Assembly (NCBI GenBank): GCA_910587485.1
Contig: CAJUKN010000001.1
Span: forward strand, 103,783 to 167,782
DNA from: an uncultured Lachnospira sp.
GTDB taxonomy: Bacteria; Bacillota; Clostridia; Lachnospirales; Lachnospiraceae
Length of the DNA stretch: 64,000 bases
Direction of reading: 5' to 3'
The notes under the pieces were generated by a model, which made no database searches, had not been told where the DNA came from, and saw nothing but the letters and a program-made list of their open reading frames with translations. Positions within the stretch are counted from its first letter, which is position 1; each line of letters starts with the position of its first letter. Of the stretch, positions 26,711 to 34,409 are shown piece after piece. The position numbers were made by a program, and so were the translations under genes.

Positions 26711-27930
26711 GCCTGTTACATGATAAGTATAACCGTTGGTATTGCATTTTCATTGCTGCCCTTGTTCCTCTGGTTTTCCTGATAGGCTTAATAGTGATAG
26801 ATACGCAAACGGCGGCTACAAAAGAAATGTTTCTAACATACGATAATGCGATTGCAACTTCTTTACTGGAAGAAGGAGTTTCAAAGGAAGTAATTGCAAC
26901 AGCCTTAATGAATACGGAAACAGACACTACAGGAAATAAGTTTTTAGCCGAAATTGCTCTTTCAAACAACACAGATATAGAAAATTTACCTTATGTTTCT
27001 ACTGTTAAAAATACAACACTGATATCCCTGTTTGTGATGTTATTTCTATGGATGCTGCTTCTGTTTTTGGGTACAATGCTGTTTTTGTATCGCAGGGAAA
27101 GACTGTATAAGAAATCAGAAAGCATCATTAAGGACTATATAGATGGAAACTATACTGTTCACCTGCCGCAATCCAATGAGGGAAATATTTATCAGCTCTT
27201 AGCTTCTGTTGACCAACTGGCTACTATGCTTCAAGCAAAAAATGATACAGAACAAAAGACAAAGGAGTTTCTTAAAAATACAATTTCTGATATATCCCAT
27301 CAATTAAAAACGCCCCTATCGGCACTCATGATGTATCAGGAAATTATTGAGAATGAGCCAGATAACCCCGAAACGGTCAAAGAATTTTCCTTTAAGATAG
27401 GAACTGCATTAAAGAGGATTGAGCAGCTTATTCAATCAATGCTGAAAATCACAAGAATAGATGCAGGTAGCATCTATTTTGAAAAATCCAATTATAGTAT
27501 CCACAACATTCTCAATCACGCAATCAATGAATTGACAACACGGGCAAACAATGAAAAAAAAGAAATTGTGATAAATGGCGACTTGGAACAAATGCTTTAT
27601 TGCGATATTGAGTGGACGGGCGAAGCCATTGGCAATATTGTCAAAAACGCACTTGACCATACAGATGCGGGAGGGAAAATCACTATATCGTGTGAACGAA
27701 CTCCCGCTATGATTAGAATATTCATTACAGATAACGGACATGGTATTGCCCAAGAGGATATACACCACATATTTAAGAGGTTTTACCGAAGCAAAAACAC
27801 TTCAGACAGTCAAGGGATTGGACTTGGACTACCATTAGCAAAGGCTATTGTTGAGGGACAAGGCGGTATTCTTTCTGTCCAAAGTGAGCGATTACAAGGA
27901 ACAACCTTTACATTGTCCTTTCTTACATAA
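26707..27930 (+). CDS. Membrane sensor histidine kinase of the island
   Basis: A 407-residue kinase starting MSLLHDKYN at the ATGA overlap with the regulator. Helix 1 (about 12-33) and helix 2 (about 105-127) bracket a short extracytoplasmic segment of some 70 residues. The H-box is SDISHQLKTPLSALMMYQE, followed by N-box AIGNIVKNALDHT, G1 ITDNGHGIA, F-box IFKRFYRSK and G2 GIGLGLPLAKAI. The pattern is VanS-like. It would phosphorylate the adjacent regulator in response to a cell-envelope stress such as a peptide antibiotic, by analogy. Confidence 0.93.
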   Translation: MSLLHDKYNRWYCIFIAALVPLVFLIGLIVIDTQTAATKEMFLTYDNAIATSLLEEGVSKEVIATALMNTETDTTGNKFLAEIALSNNTDIENLPYVSTVKNTTLISLFVMLFLWMLLLFLGTMLFLYRRERLYKKSESIIKDYIDGNYTVHLPQSNEGNIYQLLASVDQLATMLQAKNDTEQKTKEFLKNTISDISHQLKTPLSALMMYQEIIENEPDNPETVKEFSFKIGTALKRIEQLIQSMLKITRIDAGSIYFEKSNYSIHNILNHAINELTTRANNEKKEIVINGDLEQMLYCDIEWTGEAIGNIVKNALDHTDAGGKITISCERTPAMIRIFITDNGHGIAQEDIHHIFKRFYRSKNTSDSQGIGLGLPLAKAIVEGQGGILSVQSERLQGTTFTLSFLT

Positions 27931-27931
27931 T

Positions 27932-27960
27932 CGTAAGCTCAAATTCATCTGCTTGTAAGG
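27932..27960 (+). promoter_or_regulatory. Putative response-regulator site upstream of ABC transporter
   Basis: The segment GTAAGCTCAAATTCATCT followed by GCTTGTAAGG is repeated almost exactly at 31111-31140 (25 or 26 of 29 bases). In both, GTAAG half-sites are 22 bp apart, two helical turns on one DNA face, as expected for an OmpR-type dimer of dimers. Confidence 0.55.
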
Positions 27961-28002
27961 TTGAGGTGTTATCCTTTATCGAGAAAGGAGGTACTTAAAT
28001 AT

Positions 28003-28698
28003 ATGGAAATATTGAAAGTACAAAAATTATGTAAAACATACGGAACGGGTGCAGTAAAGGTTGATGCCTTAAAAGATGTGTCCTTTTCTCTGGAAAAAGG
28101 AGAATTTGTTGCTGTCGTCGGTGAATCTGGCTCTGGAAAAAGCACGCTACTAAACTGCATCGGTGCATTGGATGTTCCTACTTCTGGCGTGATTACGATG
28201 GACGGAAATAATCTTTTTACAATGAAAGAAGAGGAACGCACGATTTTCAGAAGGAGAAATATTGGTTTTATTTTTCAGTCTTTTCAGCTTGTATCTGAAT
28301 TGACGGTTGAACAGAATATAGTATTTCCGCTTCTTTTGGATTACCGCAAACCGAAAACCTCTGATGTAGAAGAAATATTAGAATTACTTGGCTTAACAGA
28401 CCGAAGAAACCATTTGCCAAGCCAGCTTTCTGGCGGTCAGCAACAGCGTGTCGCTATTGGCAGGGCATTAATTACAAAGCCAAAGTTAATTCTTGCGGAT
28501 GAGCCTACGGGCAATCTGGATAGCAAAAATAGCCAGGATGTTATTGATTTGCTGACAAAAGCCTCCAGACATTACCAACAGACAATTCTTATGATTACGC
28601 ACAACAACAGCCTTACTTCTATGGTTGACCGTGTATTGCGAGTCATAGACGGCGTACTGACAGACTTGGGAGGTAATGCGAATGAAAAGTTATCTTGA
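28003..28698 (+). CDS. ABC transporter ATPase, MacB/BceA type
   Basis: A 231-residue ATPase starting MEILKVQKL behind AAAGGAGG; an in-frame ATG at 27961 lacks a site. Walker A is GESGSGKST, Q-loop FIFQSFQL, signature LSGGQQQRV, Walker B LILADEPTGNL, H-loop MITHN. Length and sequence place it with MacB/LolD/BceA-type ATPases that work with FtsX-fold permeases. The permease gene overlaps its 3' end. Together they probably remove peptide antibiotics from the membrane or flip a lipid-like substrate. Confidence 0.95.
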   Translation: MEILKVQKLCKTYGTGAVKVDALKDVSFSLEKGEFVAVVGESGSGKSTLLNCIGALDVPTSGVITMDGNNLFTMKEEERTIFRRRNIGFIFQSFQLVSELTVEQNIVFPLLLDYRKPKTSDVEEILELLGLTDRRNHLPSQLSGGQQQRVAIGRALITKPKLILADEPTGNLDSKNSQDVIDLLTKASRHYQQTILMITHNNSLTSMVDRVLRVIDGVLTDLGGNANEKLS

Positions 28699-31036
28699 CC
28701 TTGTTCCTATTTCTGCAAAAGTACACCGAAAGCAAAATTGTATGTCTATTATTTGTATTGTATTGGCGGTCTTTCTGGTAACGGCTATTTTCGGTATGGC
28801 TGATATGTTTATCAGAGGACAGATTTTGCAGGCACAACAGGAACAAGGAAATTGGCATATTGGAATAAGAAACATAAGTGATGAAGATGCAAATTTAATA
28901 GCTTGCCGTCCAGATGTAGCCACCGCAGCTGATTACGGAGTCTTGAATTATCGAGGTGAGCAAGGCTATACTTTGTCGGGGAAAAATGTAGTGATATGCG
29001 GCAGTGATGAAAGTGCTGTTACAGAAATTTTCACTTCATTGGACATAGGTACATTTCCCGCAAACGAAAACGAAGCATTGGTAACAAATAATGCAAAAAA
29101 TATGCTGAATTTAGAAATCGGAGAGCAAATTGTTATCACTATGCCAGATGGGAGCGAAATATCATACACAATATCGGGTTTTATAAATAACACAGTAGGA
29201 CTTATGAGCAAAGACTCTTATGGTGTATGTTTGACAACTGAAAGTTTTCGTGTCATTTACCCAGATGGTACAAGCAGTAATCCCGCTGACTACACAATGC
29301 GCTTATTGAAATTTAAGAGTACCCGAAATATTCAGAGCAACATAGCTGTGATTAAACAACAGTTTGGATTATCCGATGAGCAAGTGTCCGAAAATACAGA
29401 ATTGCTTGGACTATTAGGACAGAGCCGTAATTCTTTTATGTTACAGGTATATGCTGTTGCTGTCATATTATTTATCCTTGTTCTGGTTGCAGGTGTATTG
29501 ATGATTACAAGCAGTATGAACAGCAATGTGGCACAAAGAACAGAGTTTTTTGGAATGGTGCGCTGCATAGGGACAACACCTAAACAAGTTATGCGGTTAG
29601 TACGCAAAGAGGCTTTGAATTGGTGTCGCTTTGCAATTCCGCTTGGTGTTGTCGGTGGTATTGTATTGGTTTGGGTATTGTGTTTTATTTTGCGGCAGCT
29701 TAGTCCAGAATTTTTTGGCGGTATGCCTGCTTTTAGCATAAGCTATCCAAGTGTTATAGCGGGTATTGTTGTCGGTCTGCTGACCGTTCTTCTTGCTGCT
29801 CGTTCTCCCGCTAAGAAAGCATCCAAAGTTTCTCCTTTGGCAGTGGTATCTGGAAACGCAAATGACCTACAGCCTGTAAAAAAAGCGGCAAATACCAAAT
29901 TTTTCAAGATAGAAACTTCTCTTGGCATTCATCATGCGAAAGCAAGCAAAAAGAATTTTATTTTAATGATTGGCTCTTTTTCGGTAAGTATTATTCTCTT
30001 TCTTGCATTTTCAGTGACAATTGATTTTATGAATCACACATTGACGCCTTTACAGCCGTGGACTGCCGATATATCTGTTATCAGTCCAGAAAACACCTGC
30101 TCAGTAAAGGCTGAATATATTGAGGAATTGTGGCAAAATTCCGCCGTAAAAAATGCTTATGGGCGAATGTTCGCTTACAATGTTCCCGTAATCGTAAATG
30201 GTGAGGAAAAAGTTGTTGACCTTATTTCCTATGAAGATATGCAATTCGATTGGGCTAAGGATTATCTCTTGTCTGGCAGCTTGGAAAAAGCACAAAGTGA
30301 AAATAATACAGGACTTATCGTCTTTGATTCACAAAACAACATTGAGGCAGGCAATGTCATTACCTTAAATCTGAATGGAAGTCAGGCAGATTTGGAGATT
30401 GTCGGTGTGGTATCGCAATGTCCGTTTAACAATAGCCCAGGGGTTGGAAAACTAATTTGTTCCGAAGATACCTTTAGAAAATTAACGGGAGAAACGGATT
30501 ATACTATCATTGACATACAGTTATCTAAAAATGCAACGGAAAATGATGTCAGGGATATTCACAGTTTGGTAGGCTCACAGTACACTTTTTCTGATGAGCG
30601 AATGGGTAATAGCAACACCCGTGGAGCTTACTATTGTTTTGGTCTTTTCATCTATGGCTTTTTAGTATTGATTGCATTGATTACGCTATTCAATATCATA
30701 AATAGTATAGCCATGAGTGTGGCTGCAAAAATGAAGCAATATGGAGTCTTTCGAGCGATTGGATTAAGTAACAGGCAACTGGCTAAAATGATTGTTGCCG
30801 AAGCATCTACTTATGCAATCACAGGTATTATCTGCGGCAGCGTTTTGGGAATCGTTTGCAACAAGATTTTATTTAGCAAACTTATAACCTATCACTGGGG
30901 CGATGCATGGAGTGTTCCCTTAGTTGAACTTGGTATCATTATTGTTGTTGTAGCCATTGCAGTAATTTTGGCAGTAAGAAACCCAATCAGGAAAATGAAA
31001 GAAACATCCATTGTCGATACAATCAGTGCGTCGTAA
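28682..31036 (+). CDS. FtsX-type ABC transporter permease
   Basis: A 784-residue permease starting MKSYLDLVPI; the site GGGAGG is about 9 bases from this ATG, and an ATG two codons earlier is less well spaced. Two FtsX units are visible: one helix near the N-terminus (about 19-40), a large extracellular domain, three helices around 250-380, then a repeat with a helix at about 418-440, another external domain and three C-terminal helices. This is the duplicated topology of large MacB/YtrF/BceB-like permeases. It overlaps the ATPase gene and ends the operon before a strong terminator. Confidence 0.92.
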   Translation: MKSYLDLVPISAKVHRKQNCMSIICIVLAVFLVTAIFGMADMFIRGQILQAQQEQGNWHIGIRNISDEDANLIACRPDVATAADYGVLNYRGEQGYTLSGKNVVICGSDESAVTEIFTSLDIGTFPANENEALVTNNAKNMLNLEIGEQIVITMPDGSEISYTISGFINNTVGLMSKDSYGVCLTTESFRVIYPDGTSSNPADYTMRLLKFKSTRNIQSNIAVIKQQFGLSDEQVSENTELLGLLGQSRNSFMLQVYAVAVILFILVLVAGVLMITSSMNSNVAQRTEFFGMVRCIGTTPKQVMRLVRKEALNWCRFAIPLGVVGGIVLVWVLCFILRQLSPEFFGGMPAFSISYPSVIAGIVVGLLTVLLAARSPAKKASKVSPLAVVSGNANDLQPVKKAANTKFFKIETSLGIHHAKASKKNFILMIGSFSVSIILFLAFSVTIDFMNHTLTPLQPWTADISVISPENTCSVKAEYIEELWQNSAVKNAYGRMFAYNVPVIVNGEEKVVDLISYEDMQFDWAKDYLLSGSLEKAQSENNTGLIVFDSQNNIEAGNVITLNLNGSQADLEIVGVVSQCPFNNSPGVGKLICSEDTFRKLTGETDYTIIDIQLSKNATENDVRDIHSLVGSQYTFSDERMGNSNTRGAYYCFGLFIYGFLVLIALITLFNIINSIAMSVAAKMKQYGVFRAIGLSNRQLAKMIVAEASTYAITGIICGSVLGIVCNKILFSKLITYHWGDAWSVPLVELGIIIVVVAIAVILAVRNPIRKMKETSIVDTISAS

Positions 31037-31063
31037 ATGATAATTCCAATTTATTATAAAGGC

Positions 31064-31099
31064 AGGTGATTCTTGAATTAGGAATTGCCTGCTCTTTTT
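31064..31099 (+). terminator. Terminator of the island ABC operon
   Basis: GCAGGTGATTC pairs with GAATTGCCTGC (two wobbles) around a 9-nt loop and is followed by TCTTTTT. Confidence 0.8.
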
Positions 31100-31110
31100 A
31101 GCTTACTGTA

Positions 31111-31140
31111 TTGTAAGCTGAAATTCATCTAATTGTAAGG
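31111..31140 (+). promoter_or_regulatory. Second copy of the putative response-regulator site
   Basis: TTGTAAGCTGAAATTCATCT then AATTGTAAGG, a near-identical copy of the site before the ABC ATPase. It overlaps a small palindrome (AGCTTAC and GTAAGCT). It is followed after about 40 bases by a short ORF with a strong ribosome binding site. Confidence 0.5.
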
Positions 31141-31182
31141 TAAAAACAATAAAATAGGTTTATCAAAAATGGAGGTGAAGCA

Positions 31183-31284
31183 ATGAAGAAAACTTTTATT
31201 CTGCTTTCTGGAAGCAACTACAATTTGCATATAAAAATGGCACTTTTGGTGGACTGCCTTGTCACGCTTAATAATCGTAGGTAA
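31183..31284 (+). CDS. 33-codon ORF under the second regulator site
   Basis: ATG at 31183 sits seven bases behind GGAGGTG and opens a 33-codon frame (MKKTFILLSGSNYNLHIKM then ALLVDCLVTLNNRR). It could be a true short peptide, or the 5' end of a larger gene cut off by the recombination that left the integrase fragment just downstream. I do not recognise the sequence. The evidence is the ribosome binding site and the duplicated operator upstream. Confidence 0.4.
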   Translation: MKKTFILLSGSNYNLHIKMALLVDCLVTLNNRR

Positions 31285-31311
31285 AGCATCTCTCCAAACC
31301 CGTTTTGAAGT

Positions 31312-31518
31312 TTGGAGGGATTGGAAGACTTCCATTTCCACACACTTCTCCACACCTACACAAGCAACCTGCTCTCAGGCGGCGCAAAGCCGAAAGATGT
31401 GCAGGAACTTCTCGGACACTCTGATGTAAGTACCACAATGAACATTTATGCCCATTCTACCAGAGAAGCAAAGCGAACTTCCGCAAGGCTCTTGGATAAG
31501 GTTGTGAGCGAAGCATAA
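31312..31518 (+). pseudogene. C-terminal fragment of a tyrosine integrase
   Basis: The frame reads FHFHTLLHTYTSNLLSGGA, VQELLGHSDVSTTMNIYAHS and a basic tail, the C-terminal catalytic part of a phage/ICE tyrosine recombinase. The HxxR box reads HTLL where the family has HTLR, so the essential Arg is missing. The N-terminal DNA-binding and first catalytic Arg regions are absent, and an in-frame stop precedes the fragment. The Tyr nucleophile (IYAHS) remains. It marks the right side of the island. Confidence 0.8.
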
Positions 31519-31541
31519 AAAGAAGTTGTGACATCAAAACA

Positions 31542-32355
31542 ATGACTGAAGGTGCAATTAATGATATTTCTAAATTTATTGCATTACAAATAGAAAGACA
31601 AGAAAAATCATCATATAATACTTTTTTTAAATCGTTTGAATATTCTTTAAATAAACATCTTGAGAGTGTAGAAGCGTATAGAACAAATCTTAAGACATTG
31701 TCGAAAGAAAAATATAATATAGAATTAGCATTTCTTATTGAAATTTGTTCAGAGTTTAAAGGATTATTTTTAAATAATCATAAAGGAACATATAAGCAAA
31801 AAGAGGACTTTATGCCAATATTTGAAGATATAGTGAATTTAATGGAAGAAAATATTGATTGTCATAAGGTAGATTATATTATTTTTTGTATAAGCGGAAT
31901 ATTATATACTAACAATCCTAAAGTAATAGCTATACAAACTAATAATATAAGAAAAAATTTAGAAAGGCAAAATATTATTATTTATCAATATACAGGTCGA
32001 GATTTAATTTTTAATGATTTTGAAGCTACTAAGCGAAAAATAAAAATAGAGCCACGTTATAACTTTTGGAATTAATTATACAAATGAACAAGAAGACGAA
32101 CAATTTATGATGGATGTCATGTTTTATTCTTTTTCAAAAGCTTTTGAATGTTATAAACAAGGAAAGAATTTTGTTACAACAATAGAAACACAAATGTTAC
32201 TTGAAGTTTTTGGAGATGATGTGATAGGTTGGAAAGATACAAACCATCAAAGTAAAGTAAAATACCCAATTATAAAACCAATTGTTATAGAAAATTTCCG
32301 ATGTAAAATGGAATTATTTGAGAAGAAGTGGAATTTAAAAAGGAATGGTGAGTAA
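31542..32355 (+). pseudogene. Frameshifted hypothetical protein gene
   Basis: Two consecutive frames (31542-32075 and 32107-32355) appear to be one gene of about 270 codons. The first ends EPRYNFWN-stop at a TTTT run near 32063; deleting one T gives EPRYNFGINYTNEQEDEQF and continues straight into the second frame, which has no ribosome binding site of its own. The sequence is A/T-rich, helical and acidic, with no motif I know. It is either a real frameshift or a sequencing error. Location directly behind the integrase relic and before hsdR and immunity-gene remains suggests a defence or toxin-related accessory gene. Confidence 0.5.
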
Positions 32356-32395
32356 AATTAGTAAACTTGAAAAATTAATTTCAAAATTATTATAA

Positions 32396-32824
32396 AGATG
32401 TTTTACTCAGAATAAAGAAATTGATATTTTAATGGTAGTGAATATGTTTCTTACAGGATTTGATGCAACAACGCTTAATATATTATGGGTAGATAAAAAT
32501 TTAAAATATCATGGTCTATTACAAGCGTTTTCAAGTGCAAATCGTATTCTTAATTAAGTGAAGGCGTTTGGTAATATTGTATGTTTTCGCAATTTGGAAA
32601 AAGAAACAAATAATACAATTACACGTTTTGGCAATAAGCAAGCAGGAAGTGTTGTTCTTTTAAAAAATTTTGAAAGCTATCATCATAGTTATAATGAGAA
32701 TGCCAAGCATTATGAGGGGTATGTGGAATTAGTATCTAATATTGACTCATTGTATTCAGAAAGTAGCATAGAATATTTGCACAAAGACATAGAAACTTTT
32801 GATACTAGAAAGGGCATAGAATAG
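32396..32824 (+). pseudogene. hsdR: Relic of type I restriction enzyme HsdR
   Basis: The frame reads DILMVVNMFLTGFDATTLN, LWVDKNLKYHGLLQAFS, then after an in-frame TAA, VKAFGNIVCFRNLEKET and QAGSVVLLKNFESYHH. This is the second helicase lobe of HsdR (VVNMFLTGFD and QAFSRTNRILN-type motif VI). The stop replaces one codon between RILN and VKAFGN. The nuclease, first helicase lobe and C-terminus are missing, and no hsdM or hsdS is nearby. It is a clear gene remnant of a lost type I restriction system. Confidence 0.85.
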
Positions 32825-32843
32825 ATAGGATTGAGGTAGATAT

Positions 32844-33248
32844 ATGATTGAATTACATGGTTGGTTATCGATTATAGAAACCTATAAAAATGAAGATTTT
32901 ATACCACAAGAAGAAATTGAAAGCATACAAGAGCAAATAAAAATCATTATTCAAAATAATACATGTGGTTTAGAAATCCAATATCAAAATGGAAGCCCTT
33001 TTCTTAATACATTGGTCTGCTGTAATCATAATACATCTCAAGCAAAGCAAATTATTGAGGTATATACTAAAATTTCAAAAATTGCAACAGGCAGTTATGG
33101 AATAATATATGTTTGGGATGATGAGGATAAAAATTATTATAATCATTTTCAAACTTATATATTTAAAAAAGGGCAATGTGAATATAAGATAGACACCAAT
33201 TTTTCACCCTGTATTCCTATTATTGAAGATGCATTTATAGATAATTAA
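32844..33248 (+). CDS. Imm7-family immunity protein
   Basis: A 134-residue soluble acidic protein starting MIELHGWLSI behind GAGGTAG. The opening HGW, the central GSYGIIYVWDDEDKN and the end TNFSPCIPIIEDAF match my memory of the Imm7 family of polymorphic-toxin immunity proteins. These bind and neutralise a cognate contact-dependent toxin. No toxin gene is present, so it is an orphan immunity gene, common in arrays protecting against neighbours. It is intact and appears functional, in contrast to the relics before it. Confidence 0.75.
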   Translation: MIELHGWLSIIETYKNEDFIPQEEIESIQEQIKIIIQNNTCGLEIQYQNGSPFLNTLVCCNHNTSQAKQIIEVYTKISKIATGSYGIIYVWDDEDKNYYNHFQTYIFKKGQCEYKIDTNFSPCIPIIEDAFIDN

Positions 33249-33399
33249 AAAGTATTTTAACGTTATATTATCATTTGCTATTTTTGAAATGTAACTATTT
33301 TAGATATTTATATAATAAAAGCTGTTGTATTATAAATTTTTATTTATGTAGCAGCTAATATAAATTAATAATTATTTATGTAACACCTTTCAATATTTT

Positions 33400-33430
33400 A
33401 ATCATTTTTATGTTGTTAACTAAAATGATT
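33400..33430. terminator. A/T hairpin between Imm7 and SUKH-like genes
   Basis: AATCATTTT pairs with AAAATGATT around a 13-nt loop between two convergent genes, with T/A-rich flanks on both sides. A bidirectional terminator role is inferred. Confidence 0.45.
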
Positions 33431-33499
33431 TTATATTTATATTTTTAATACATATTGTTCACATACCAAAAAATTAAAATTTAGAAAAAATAGAGACAA

Positions 33500-34189
33500 T
33501 TAATATAAAGATAAATCACACATAAAACACCAATAATTCAATTCATTTTCGATTGCTTTTTTGTCTAACAGTTCCATAGTATTTAGAAAGGGAGCATATA
33601 ATTCCTCATGTTCAAAAATATATTCTAAATCCCCATCAACTTCCAGATATTTTTTTTCAAATTGAGGGTAAAATTGTTTCCAGCAAGCCATAGATAGAAC
33701 AAATTGTTCAACACTGCTATTGATAAACTGTAACTCTAAGTCGCTATCGGTGAGTTTCCAGCCATCTTCGCTTAACTCTAAGTTGGCATTATTAATATAC
33801 CAAACTTCTCCATTAATGGTATGAACAAGATATTCTCCAGAAATATCTTCATTTATTTGGAGTACAGATTCTTCCATCGTTTGGTTGTAGGTACATGTTG
33901 ATTTCCAACCGCCAATTGATAAATACATATCCTTTTCAATTTTTTTGGTATAAAATTTTTCTAATGGAAAGTAGTAAGTATAGACATCTTGGGATTCCAT
34001 TTCTTCTGGCTCTCTAATAAGAAGTACTTGTGATGGCAAACCTATCTGAGTTAAAAAGGTGAGCAATTCTTTTGGAATGTTTATACCATCAAAGTTTTCT
34101 TTTGGAATGGGATGTAATGTTGCAAGAAAATTTAAGTCTGGTGTTAAACAAGCATTTTGAATCATATTAAGTAAGTCATTATATTTCAT
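33500..34189 (-). CDS. SUKH-4-like immunity protein
   Basis: A 229-residue soluble acidic protein starting MKYNDLLNM; the in-frame ATG at 34234 only translates a leader element. The segment IPKELLTFLTQIGLP is typical of SUKH-4 (FLxxVGLP), followed by beta-rich sequence with LSIGGWKST and GEYLVHTINGEVWYIN, and a helical C-terminus. SUKH proteins neutralise diverse nuclease toxins delivered by neighbouring bacteria. With Imm7 close by, this is a small immunity cluster without toxins. The ribosome site GGAG comes from a variant copy of the repeated leader. Confidence 0.7.
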   Translation of the reverse strand: MKYNDLLNMIQNACLTPDLNFLATLHPIPKENFDGINIPKELLTFLTQIGLPSQVLLIREPEEMESQDVYTYYFPLEKFYTKKIEKDMYLSIGGWKSTCTYNQTMEESVLQINEDISGEYLVHTINGEVWYINNANLELSEDGWKLTDSDLELQFINSSVEQFVLSMACWKQFYPQFEKKYLEVDGDLEYIFEHEELYAPFLNTMELLDKKAIENELNYWCFMCDLSLY

Positions 34190-34240
34190 AAAATCTCCGT
34201 TTCTGCGCTGCTTTTGCACATAAGCAAAATTCACTTATGG
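34190..34240 (-). promoter_or_regulatory. Variant copy of the repeated leader before the SUKH-like gene
   Basis: On the minus strand the sequence TGTGCAAAAGCAGCGCAGAAA precedes GGAG and the ATG, matching the 3' half of the leader family. CATAAG and CTTATG upstream form a short hairpin, but the 12-nt loop geometry is not kept. Read as a decayed or divergent copy. Confidence 0.45.
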
Positions 34241-34270
34241 AATAGTCATTATTTTAAAAACATATAGAAA

Positions 34271-34369
34271 ATAAAAAGCTGTTGAAAAATAATAATTCAT
34301 ATGGGTAGGATAGTTGTCTAAATAAATAACAATATCTTTTATTGAAATTTCTTTTTCAACAGCTTTATG
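34271..34369. repeat. 99-bp segment with 15-bp terminal inverted repeats
   Basis: AAAGCTGTTGAAAAA (within 34271-34289) and TTTTTCAACAGCTTT (within 34353-34369) are perfect inverted repeats. It lies downstream of argH on the minus strand and upstream of the SUKH-like gene. It may be a large terminator or a small palindromic element. Confidence 0.6.
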
Positions 34370-34409
34370 ATTATTTTAAAGTGTTACAAAAATAATAATG
34401 CAGTTGTAG

